A stretch of DNA of 64,000 bases from Burkholderiales bacterium (lineage in GTDB: Bacteria > Pseudomonadota > Gammaproteobacteria > Burkholderiales > SG8-41): positions 49,719 through 113,718 of the forward strand of contig JAHCAI010000005.1 of assembly GCA_019634975.1 (NCBI GenBank), read 5' to 3'. The position numbers were made by a program, and so were the translations under genes. Numbering within the stretch: position 1 is the first letter of the stretch; each line of letters opens with the position of its first letter. Shown one piece after another: positions 53,701-60,306 of this stretch. Under the pieces are notes generated by a model, which saw only the letters and a program-made list of their open reading frames with translations, did not search any database and was not told the DNA's origin.

Positions 53701-54545
53701 GGCGTGATCGCCACGGTCTTGGTGCCCTTGTAGCGGACCTCGGTGAAAAAATGCGCATCCGGGGTGCGCGTCTGCGGCACGTTGGAACCCCAGGCGATGA
53801 TGAAATTCGAGTTGTACCAGTCGGCCGATTCCGGCACGTCTGTCTGCTCGCCCCAGATCTGCGGGCTCGCCGGCGGCAGGTCGCAGTACCAGTCATAGAA
53901 ACTCATGCACACGCCGCCGATCAGGCTCAGGTAGCGGCTGCCTGCGGCATAACTGACCATCGACATCGCGGGAATCGGCGAGAAACCGATGACACGGTCG
54001 GGACCATGCTTGCGGATGGTGTGGATATTGGCGGCGGCGATGATCTCGTTGACCTCGTCCCAGCTCGAGCGCACGAAGCCGCCGAGACCGCGCACGCGCT
54101 GGTAATCGCGCCGCGCCTCCTCCGATTCGACTATCGAGGCCCAGGCCTCCACCGGCGCCTTCTCCAGCCGGGCCGCACGCCAGCGCTTGAGCAGCCGCCC
54201 GCGGACCATCGGATATTTGACCCGGTTGGCGCTGTAGAGGTACCAGCTGTAGCTCGCGCCGCGGGCGCAGCCGCGCGGCTCGTGGTTGGGCATGTCCCAG
54301 CGCGTGCGCGGGTAGTCGGTCTGCTGGGTTTCCCAGGTGACGATGCCGCCCTTGACGTGGATTTTCCAGGAACAGGAGCCCGTGCAGTTGACGCCGTGGG
54401 TCGAGCGCACGATCTTGTCGCTTGCCCAGCGGTTGCGGTACGCATCTTCCCAGCTGCGATCCTCGCCGTTGGTCAGGCCATGGCCGTCGGCAAAGGGCTC
54501 CCGCGGAGTCGCGAAGTAGTTCAGTCGGTCAAGAAAATGGCTCAT
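50754..54545 (-). CDS. narG: Respiratory nitrate reductase alpha subunit
   Basis: A 1263-residue catalytic subunit carrying the bis-MGD molybdenum cofactor and the FS0 [4Fe-4S] cluster; it reduces nitrate to nitrite at the inner face of the membrane. FS0 ligands are His50, Cys54, Cys58 and Cys93, each offset by one from E. coli NarG (His49, Cys53, Cys57, Cys92). The Mo-ligand Asp lies in WYCDLPPASPQIWGEQTDVPESADWYNS-type context. There is no signal peptide beyond the usual short N-terminus. Length is normal for NarG. It starts 46 bp after narK2. Confidence 0.97.
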   Translation of the reverse strand: MSHFLDRLNYFATPREPFADGHGLTNGEDRSWEDAYRNRWASDKIVRSTHGVNCTGSCSWKIHVKGGIVTWETQQTDYPRTRWDMPNHEPRGCARGASYSWYLYSANRVKYPMVRGRLLKRWRAARLEKAPVEAWASIVESEEARRDYQRVRGLGGFVRSSWDEVNEIIAAANIHTIRKHGPDRVIGFSPIPAMSMVSYAAGSRYLSLIGGVCMSFYDWYCDLPPASPQIWGEQTDVPESADWYNSNFIIAWGSNVPQTRTPDAHFFTEVRYKGTKTVAITPDYSEVAKLSDLWLHPKQGTDAALAMAMGHVILKEFYFDRRSAYFDDYARRFTDLPMLVMLKEQALPDGSKVMVPDRYVRASDFADRLGQDNNADWKTVACGEDGKVVLHHGSIGFRWGPDGRADAGRWNLEAKDARGGDVKLRLSALEGGASGVETATVGFPYFGGIDHEHFTANPQRDVLLRGVPARRLALAGGEALVATVFDLQVAQYGVARGIAGENCAKDYDDNVPYTPAWQERITGVPRDQVITVARQFADNADKTGGRSMVIIGAAMNHWYHSDMNYRGVINMLMLCGCIGKSGGGWAHYVGQEKLRPQTGWTALAFALDWIRPPRQQNSTSFFYAHTDQWRYEKLGLDEVLSPLADRKQWGGSMIDYNARAERMGWLPSAPQLQTNPLQVVRDAQAAGMDPKDYAVKALKDGSLKMSCGDPDHPANWPRNLFVWRSNLLGSSGKGHEYFLKHLLGTSNGVQGKDLGPQDAKPQEVAWHEQAPEGKLDLLVTLDFRMSTTCLYSDIVLPTATWYEKNDLNTSDMHPFIHPLSTAVDPAWQSRSDWEIYKGFAKKFSELCPGHLGVEKELVLSPLMHDSPAELGQALDVKDWKRGECELIPGKTAPQMTVVERDYPNVYKRFTALGPLMAKVGNGGKGIAWNTQTEVGQLGELNGLVREDGPAKGLPRIETDIDACEVILQLAPETNGHVAVKAWQALGKATGRDHTHLALHREDEKIRFRDIQAQPRKIISSPTWSGIESETVSYNAGYTNVHELIPWRTLTGRQQFYLDHPWITAFGENLSSYRPPVDLKTTAGIHGIRSNGNPEILLNFITPHQKWGIHSTYTDNLMMLTLSRGGPIVWLSEDDAKRAGIADNDWVELFNINGAIAARAVVSQRVNPGMVMMYHAQEKIVNTPGSEITGVRGGIHNSVTRIVLKPTHMIGGYAQFSYGFNYYGTIGTNRDEFVVVRKMNRIDWLDTPVGAERVAAVQAQGESV

Positions 54546-54591
54546 GTCTGCCTCGTCATGCGGTTAATCATTGTTCGGTCGGATGCGGCGT

Positions 54592-56010
54592 TCAGCAGGG
54601 CATTTCGGCGTTGCGGCGCGCGTAATACCACCAGGTCATCGCAATGCAGCTCAGGTAGAACACGATGAAAATCCACAGCGCGGCTTCGGGTCCGCCGGTG
54701 CTGGCGATCGAGGTGCCGTAGCTCTTGGGAATGAAGAAGCCGCCGTAGGCGCCGATCGCGCCAGTGAAACCGAGCACCGCCGCCGCCTCCTTGTTGCCGT
54801 CACGCACGGCCTGCTCGCGGGCCGGCTCACCCTTGCCGTCGGCTTCGCGCAGGCGCTCGGTCAGGAAAATGACCGGGATCATGCGGAAGGTCGACCCGTT
54901 GCCGATGCCGGTGGTCAGGAACAGCAGCATGAAGCAGGCGAAAAAGCCGGCAAAACTGCCGCCGGACGGGCCGGAAGGCAGGAAATAGAGCACTCCGCCG
55001 ACCGCCAGCGCCATCACCACGAAATTCCAGAAGGTCACGATCGCGCCGCCGAGCTTGTCCGACAGCCAGCCGCCGAAAGGCCGGATCACCGCGCCGACCA
55101 ACGGCCCCATCCAGGCGTACTGCAGCGCGTTGATCTCGGGAAACTGCGACTTGATCAGCAGCGGAAAACCCGCCGAGTAACCGATGAAGGAGCCGAAGGT
55201 GCCGAGATAGAGCCAGCACATGAGCCAGTTGTGCTTGCGCCGGAAAATCACCGCCTGGTCGGAGAACGAGGCCTTGGCGTCGGCGATGTCGTTCATGCCG
55301 AGCCAGGAAGCCACCGTGCAGATCGCGATGAAAGGCACCCAGACGAAGGCGGCATTCTGCGCCCAGATCTCGACCTGCTGTCCCGCCTTGTTGGTGATCA
55401 GCGTGGGGTCGCCCTGGAAAGCCAGCCAGATCGGCATCGTCACCACCAGCGGCGCGAGAAACTGCACCGAGGACACGCCGAGGTTGCCGAGGCCCGCGTT
55501 CAGGCCCAGCGCCGAACCCTTGCGCTCCTTGGGAAAGAAGAAGCTGATGTTGGCCATCGACGAGGAAAAGTTGCCGCCGCCCAGACCGCAGAGCAGCGCG
55601 AGGATCAGCATCGTCGGGAAGGTGGTCGAAGTGTCCTGCACGGCGATGCCGATGCCGACTGCGGGAATCAGCAGCGACGCGGTTGACAGCGCGGTCCAGC
55701 GCCGGCCGCCGAAGATCGGCACCATGAAGGAGTAGAAAATGCGCAGCGTCGCCCCCGACAGCGCCGGCGCGGCGGCCAGCCAGAACAGCTGGTTGGTCGT
55801 GAACTTGAAGCCCAGCGCATTGAGGTTCACGGCAACCACGCTCCACAGCTGCCATACCGCGAAGGCGAGGAACAGGCAGGGAATCGAGATCCACAGGTTG
55901 ATGTTGGCGATGGCGCGGCCCTGCTGCTCCCAGAACGCCTTGTCCTCGGGCGTCCACACCGCAAGCACCCGGCCGCGTGCGGGTTTTTCGGCAACCGATG
56001 GCGTATTCAT
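54592..56010 (-). CDS. narK2: Nitrate/nitrite transporter, NarK2 type
   Basis: A 472-residue major facilitator protein with twelve helices and the nitrate-signature glycine-rich segment GLGGGNFSSSMANISFFFPK followed by GLNAGLGNLGVS. The N-terminal extension (about 35 residues, EDKAFWEQQG) is typical of NarK2-type nitrate/nitrite antiporters. It imports nitrate for NarG and exports nitrite. It follows narK1 after 28 bp, as in betaproteobacterial narK1-narK2 tandems. Confidence 0.92.
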   Translation of the reverse strand: MNTPSVAEKPARGRVLAVWTPEDKAFWEQQGRAIANINLWISIPCLFLAFAVWQLWSVVAVNLNALGFKFTTNQLFWLAAAPALSGATLRIFYSFMVPIFGGRRWTALSTASLLIPAVGIGIAVQDTSTTFPTMLILALLCGLGGGNFSSSMANISFFFPKERKGSALGLNAGLGNLGVSSVQFLAPLVVTMPIWLAFQGDPTLITNKAGQQVEIWAQNAAFVWVPFIAICTVASWLGMNDIADAKASFSDQAVIFRRKHNWLMCWLYLGTFGSFIGYSAGFPLLIKSQFPEINALQYAWMGPLVGAVIRPFGGWLSDKLGGAIVTFWNFVVMALAVGGVLYFLPSGPSGGSFAGFFACFMLLFLTTGIGNGSTFRMIPVIFLTERLREADGKGEPAREQAVRDGNKEAAAVLGFTGAIGAYGGFFIPKSYGTSIASTGGPEAALWIFIVFYLSCIAMTWWYYARRNAEMPC

Positions 56011-56038
56011 GCGGGCTCCTTTGATGGTTTTCCGGCGT

Positions 56039-57301
56039 TCAGCCCGCGCGCGGCGCGGCCAGCGGCGCCCCGCCGCCGGCGTTGCGCAGCGGCACGATCT
56101 CCGTCCAGTACATCCAGATCAGCGACACCAGCGTGACGCCCCACATCAGCATGAAAATCGTGCTGTTGACGCCGGTGATGTCCACCAGCGCGCCGAACAT
56201 GATCGGCAGCAGGAAGCCGCCCATCCCGCCGGCCAGACCGACGATGCCGGAGACCACGCCGATGTTGTGCGAGTACTCGTCGGAGATGTATTTGAAGACC
56301 GAGGCCTTGCCCACCGCCCAGGCCACGCCCATCACGAACATCAGCGCAGTGAACACCCAGACGTTGAGCCCGATGTGGAAGGACATGTCGCCCTTCGCGG
56401 TGCGGATCACCAGGTCGGTCTGGGGATAAGACAGGAAGAACAGACAGACCCAGGAAATCAGCATCACCCACCAGGTCACCGGGTGCGCGCCGAAGCGGTC
56501 CGACAGCCAGCCGCCGATCGCGCGCAGCACGCCCCCCGGAAGCGAAAAGCAGGCGGCGAGCAGCGCGGCCGCCCGGATGTCGAAGCCGTACTCGGTGATG
56601 TAGTACTTGGTCATCCACAGCGACAGCGCGACATAGCCGCCGAAGACGATGGAATAGTACTGGCACAGCTTCCAGACATTGGGGTCCTTCAGCACCGCCA
56701 ACTGCTCCTTCATGGTCACCGATTTCGGCACGACGTGGGATTCGTCGTGGTGCGACAGGAACCAGAAGGCCAGCGCGGTCACCAGCATCGCCGCGGCATA
56801 GACCTTGGGCACCATGGTCCAGCCGTAGGCGACGACCAGCGCCGGTGCCACGAACTTGGTCACCGCCGCACCGGAATTGCCGGCGCCGAACACGCCCATC
56901 GCCATGCCCTGGCGGTTTTTCTCGAACCAGCGCGCGACATAGGCAATGCCGACCGAGAAGGAGCCGCCGGCAAGGCCGACAAACAGCCCCAACACGAGGA
57001 AATGCCAGTACTGCGTCGCCTCGCTGATCAGCCAGATCGGCACCACGGTGCACAGCATCAGGATGAAGAACACGATGCGGCCGCCGTACTTGTCGGTCCA
57101 CATGCCCAGCGGCAGGCGGATCAGCGAGCCGGTCAGCACCGGCATCGCGGCCAGCAGCCCGAACTCGGTTTCGTTGAGGCCCAGCGTCTTCTTGATCGGG
57201 ATGCCGATGACCGCGAACATCATCCACACCATGAAGCAGACCGTGAATGCCAGCGTGCTGCCGCCGAGTACCGACCACTGCCTGGTTGCCTGGGTTGTCA
57301 T
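56039..57301 (-). CDS. narK1: Nitrate transporter, NarK1 type
   Basis: A 420-residue major facilitator protein with twelve helices. GLAGGSFSVGIAYVARWFEKNRQGMAMGVFGAGNSGAAVTK is the first nitrate signature and GVVSGIVGLAGGMGGFLLPI the second. NarK1-type proteins are thought to be nitrate/proton symporters that start uptake. The ATG at 57301 is preferred to an in-frame ATG at 57328, which lies inside a palindrome. The 170-bp upstream region holds inverted repeats that may be NarL or other operators. Confidence 0.92.
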   Translation of the reverse strand: MTTQATRQWSVLGGSTLAFTVCFMVWMMFAVIGIPIKKTLGLNETEFGLLAAMPVLTGSLIRLPLGMWTDKYGGRIVFFILMLCTVVPIWLISEATQYWHFLVLGLFVGLAGGSFSVGIAYVARWFEKNRQGMAMGVFGAGNSGAAVTKFVAPALVVAYGWTMVPKVYAAAMLVTALAFWFLSHHDESHVVPKSVTMKEQLAVLKDPNVWKLCQYYSIVFGGYVALSLWMTKYYITEYGFDIRAAALLAACFSLPGGVLRAIGGWLSDRFGAHPVTWWVMLISWVCLFFLSYPQTDLVIRTAKGDMSFHIGLNVWVFTALMFVMGVAWAVGKASVFKYISDEYSHNIGVVSGIVGLAGGMGGFLLPIMFGALVDITGVNSTIFMLMWGVTLVSLIWMYWTEIVPLRNAGGGAPLAAPRAG

Positions 57302-57318
57302 TGCCGCGCCCTTTCCAT

Positions 57319-57332
57319 GTCCATGCATGGAC
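57319..57332. promoter_or_regulatory. 14-bp perfect palindrome just upstream of narK1
   Basis: GTCCATGCATGGAC is self-complementary over 14 bp and lies 18 bp before the narK1 ATG, where it would fall in the mRNA leader or at an operator. It does not match the FNR consensus. Confidence 0.4.
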
Positions 57333-57414
57333 GGTATCGCGCGGCACTTCGCGGCGGCATTCGCCGGAAGGCAGTGGCCGCGGGGCCATACGCACTATCC
57401 GTGGAAGCCGCAGA

Positions 57415-57432
57415 CTAGTACCAAAGTACTAG
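57415..57432. promoter_or_regulatory. Inverted repeat upstream of narK1, candidate NarL operator
   Basis: CTAGTAC (57415-57421) and GTACTAG (57426-57432) are perfect complements with a CAAA spacer. Each arm contains TAC, as do NarL heptamers (TACYYMT), but the 7-4-7 layout differs from the 7-2-7 of E. coli. It lies 115 bp before narK1, a plausible activator position. Confidence 0.45.
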
Positions 57433-57472
57433 GGGATGCATGCCGGATGCGGCCGCACCTCGAGAAATAATA

Positions 57473-57504
57473 TTAAGTATTTGTTTTTATTGATATTTTT
57501 GATA
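57473..57504 (+). repeat. AT-rich dispersed element, copy F, inside the narL 3' end
   Basis: TTAAGTATTTGTTTTTATTG followed by ATATTTTTGATA. On the minus strand it encodes the last residues of NarL (SKISIKTNT) and the stop codon, then leads into the narK1 upstream region. On the minus strand the core differs from the IHF consensus at one position. Confidence 0.72.
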
Positions 57505-58144
57505 CGCCGTGCTCGATCGCGTACACCGCGGCCTGCACCCGGCTGCGCAAGCCGAGCTTGCGCAGGATGTTCTGCACGTGGATCTTGACCGTGCTCTCGG
57601 CAAGATCAAATTCGCGGGCGATCGCCTTGTTGCTCTCGCCGCGCGCGAGAGCAACAAGGATTTCACGTTCACGCGGGCTGAGCTGTTCATGCTCCTCGCG
57701 CGGCGGGACGGCGCCACCGCGCTTCAGTCCGGCGACCAGCTTTCCCGTCATCTCCGGCGAAATCACCGAGTCGCCTGCCGCGGCCCGGCGGATGGCATCG
57801 ACGAAATACTCGGCATCAATGTTCTTCAGCAGGTAACCCGCGGCGCCCGCCTGCAGCGTACCGAGCAGGTCTTCCGCATCCTCCGACACGGTCAGCATCA
57901 GCACCCGGGTGTCAGGCAGTTCCTCGGACAGCGTTTTCACCACCTCGCGCCCGCCCGCGCCGGGCATGTGCAGGTCAAGCAGCACGACGTCCGGGCTGAG
58001 CTGCCTTGCCTGCTGCACGCCGTCGAGGCCATCCGCCGCCTCGCCCACGACCTCGATATCGGGCTGGCGCGCGAGCAGCGCGCGGATTCCGCTGCGGAAC
58101 AGCTGATGATCGTCGACCAGCAGCACGCGCAGCCGGCTGCTCAT
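57473..58144 (-). CDS. narL: Nitrate/nitrite response regulator NarL
   Basis: A 223-residue regulator. Receiver domain with phospho-acceptor Asp57 (VVLLDLHMPG) and Lys in YLLKN; C-terminal LuxR-type helix-turn-helix (LSPREREILVALARGESNKAIAREFDLAESTVKIHVQNILRKL) closely like E. coli NarL, including KSRV-like LRSRVQAAVYA. The last eight or nine residues lie within AT-rich element F and extend past the usual end. It overlaps narX by 4 bp (ATGA) and precedes narK1. Confidence 0.95.
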   Translation of the reverse strand: MSSRLRVLLVDDHQLFRSGIRALLARQPDIEVVGEAADGLDGVQQARQLSPDVVLLDLHMPGAGGREVVKTLSEELPDTRVLMLTVSEDAEDLLGTLQAGAAGYLLKNIDAEYFVDAIRRAAAGDSVISPEMTGKLVAGLKRGGAVPPREEHEQLSPREREILVALARGESNKAIAREFDLAESTVKIHVQNILRKLGLRSRVQAAVYAIEHGVSKISIKTNT

Positions 58145-60093
58145 CCCGGCACTCCGTGGAGCTGCGCCGCGGCCTGCACCACGGGCAGGATCAGCGTCAC
58201 CGTGGTGCCGCCGCCATCAGCGGAACAGACCTCGATGCGGCCGCCGATGCGCTGCGCCCGCTCCTGCATGATGCGCAATCCGATATGCCCGTCGGAAGCC
58301 GCAGCGGCGGCGGCAACGTCGAAACCGTGCCCGTCATCGCGGATCGTGAAGCGGTAATCGGCGTCGCGCTGCACCGACAGCGAAACCCTCCCGGCAGCGG
58401 CATGCTTGCGAACGTTGGAAAGTGCCTCCTGCAGGATGTGCAGCACCTGGAGCTGGGTCTCCGCCTGCAGCGGCACGCCCGTACCGGCGTCCGCGAAGTC
58501 CGTCGCCAGCCCCGATTGCCGGCCGAAGCGCTCGAGCATATGGCGCAGCGCACTCCCGATATCCTCCTCCTGTTTCACGCGCACGCGGAAATGCGTCAGC
58601 AATTCCCGCACATCGTCATAACTTTCCTGCACACCCTCGCGGATGCGTGCCAGCACTTCCTCGACTTCGCCGCGAGCGTCGCGCCGCAGGGAATCCTCCA
58701 GCATCTGCACCTGCAGATTGAGAAATGCCAGTGACTGCGCGATCGAATCGTGGAGTTCTCTCGCCAGCAGGCTGCGCTCCTCGTAGACCGCGAGCTCGCG
58801 GTCCCGCGACGCGAGACGGCGGTTCTCGATCGCCACGCCGAGGTGCTGGCCCAGGGCCTCCAGCATCTGCCGGTCTTCAGCCGTGATCCGGTGCGGCGCG
58901 CTGAAATACAGGTTGAACACGCCGAGCAGCTCGCCCTTCAGGCGGATCGGGAAAATGGCGACGACCCGGTAGCCGGCCTTGCGGCAGTCGGCGGCGACAT
59001 CGGGCGCGATCTCGTCGAGGGAGTCGACCTCGCTGCGCGCGCGCTGCGCGGCCGCGCCGCACAGGCACTCGCCCATGTCAATGCAGCGTTCCTCCGAGGC
59101 GAAATCGGCGGAAAGTCCCTCGTGCGCATACAGATGCAGGCGGCGGGTTTCGGCATCGAACAGGCGCACGGCGCCGCCGGTGGCGCCGTGCAGCACCATC
59201 AGCCGGCGCAGAAAGCCGCGGCACAGCTCCTCGGTCACGGCAGGCTCATTGAGCAGCTGGGCGACGCCGTAGAGCTCGGCGAGCTCGCGGTTGCGGTCCG
59301 CGAGGTCGCGGGTTTTTTCCGCGACCCGCTCCTCCAGCGTGGCATAAAGGTCCTGCAGGTGTTTCGCCATGCGGTTGAAACCCTCGGCCAGATCCCCGAA
59401 CTCGTCGCGCGTCTCGACCGGGAGCCGAACCTCAAAATCCCCGGACGCCATCCGCTGCATGCCGCCTGCCAGGCCTTCCACCGGCCGCACCACCAGCAGG
59501 AACATCAGCTGGATCAGTGCCACGGTGCCGACCAGGGCAAGCAGGATCAGTCCGAACTGCATGTAACGCAGGATCGCGATATTGCGCGCATTGTGGGTTT
59601 CGGCGAGCCGCACCACCTGGTCGATCCGCTCAACGAAGGATTCGATGATCGGGCGCAGTTCCGGCATCAGCCGCGCACGCTCCAATGGGTCGCTGCCGGA
59701 AATCCGGAGCACCAGAGGCTTCACAATCTGCCGCCATTGCTGCTCGACCCCCGCCAGTTCGGCAAGTATCTCGCCATCCCTGGGCAGCACCAGCGGACGC
59801 ACCGGATCACCCGTCTTGAGCCCGGCGAGCACTTCTTCGAAGCGCCGCAGCTCCGCAGTCAGCTCGCTGCTGCCTGCCGGATCCCTTCCCTGCGCATCCT
59901 GCGCCAGCAGGTAGGCTATGCGGTACGAGCGCATGCGCTCGCTGCCCATGTCGTTGATGACCGCGGCACCCCCTTCGAGCTTCCAGGACTCGTAAAGCGT
60001 GAAGCCGACCGCCATCAGCGCCACGGAGAAGAACGCAATGGCCATCCAGAACAGCTTGACGCTCAATTTCGGTCGGGGCGATGCGCTTGACAC
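58141..60093 (-). CDS. narX: Nitrate/nitrite sensor histidine kinase NarX
   Basis: A 650-residue membrane kinase. TM1 is followed by the P-box (GSERMRSYRIAYLLA), which binds nitrate in E. coli NarX; TM2, a HAMP linker, a GAF-like central module with the NarX Cys cluster (CIDMGECLCG and a later Cys) and HisKA_3 with His448 (RELHDSIAQSL), then HATPase (DDGHGFD, GLRIMQERA). The GTG at 60093 has CGGAG 6 bp upstream; a TTG at 60111 is the only earlier start. It would phosphorylate NarL. It lies directly after ccoS on the same strand. Confidence 0.94.
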   Translation of the reverse strand: MSSASPRPKLSVKLFWMAIAFFSVALMAVGFTLYESWKLEGGAAVINDMGSERMRSYRIAYLLAQDAQGRDPAGSSELTAELRRFEEVLAGLKTGDPVRPLVLPRDGEILAELAGVEQQWRQIVKPLVLRISGSDPLERARLMPELRPIIESFVERIDQVVRLAETHNARNIAILRYMQFGLILLALVGTVALIQLMFLLVVRPVEGLAGGMQRMASGDFEVRLPVETRDEFGDLAEGFNRMAKHLQDLYATLEERVAEKTRDLADRNRELAELYGVAQLLNEPAVTEELCRGFLRRLMVLHGATGGAVRLFDAETRRLHLYAHEGLSADFASEERCIDMGECLCGAAAQRARSEVDSLDEIAPDVAADCRKAGYRVVAIFPIRLKGELLGVFNLYFSAPHRITAEDRQMLEALGQHLGVAIENRRLASRDRELAVYEERSLLARELHDSIAQSLAFLNLQVQMLEDSLRRDARGEVEEVLARIREGVQESYDDVRELLTHFRVRVKQEEDIGSALRHMLERFGRQSGLATDFADAGTGVPLQAETQLQVLHILQEALSNVRKHAAAGRVSLSVQRDADYRFTIRDDGHGFDVAAAAAASDGHIGLRIMQERAQRIGGRIEVCSADGGGTTVTLILPVVQAAAQLHGVPG

Positions 60094-60138
60094 TTGCGGC
60101 TCCGTGGACAATGTCCAGGCGCTGTGGACCAGGCAATG

Positions 60139-60291
60139 TTACCCCTTGTGCTCGTCGTCATCCATCAGGATGCGGTGGGCGGGCCCCTCCATGTCGTCGA
60201 ACTGCCCGCTCTTCAGCGCCCACCAGAATACAGCGCCGATCGCGAAGACCAGCACCACGCTCAGGGGAATCAGCAGGTAAAGAATGTCCAT
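60139..60291 (-). CDS. ccoS: cbb3 oxidase maturation protein CcoS
   Basis: A 50-residue protein starting MDILYLLIPLSVVLVF with a single helix, then FWWALKSGQFDDMEGPAHRILMDDD, the FixS/CcoS signature. It is needed for cofactor insertion into cbb3 oxidase. It begins 15 bp after ccoI on the same strand. Confidence 0.93.
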   Translation of the reverse strand: MDILYLLIPLSVVLVFAIGAVFWWALKSGQFDDMEGPAHRILMDDDEHKG

Positions 60292-60306
60292 CCCGGCCCG
60301 ATCCTA

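Noticed and set aside
50769..54668. A 1299-codon open frame on the plus strand opposite narG
   Set aside because: It is the complement of a fully conserved narG; in GC-rich genes antisense frames stay open. Its translation is low-complexity His/Arg/Val-rich, without domains.
57473..57504. TTGAT repeats in AT element F as an FNR box
   Set aside because: Two TTGAT copies occur in direct, not inverted, orientation and no ATCAA lies at the required spacing.
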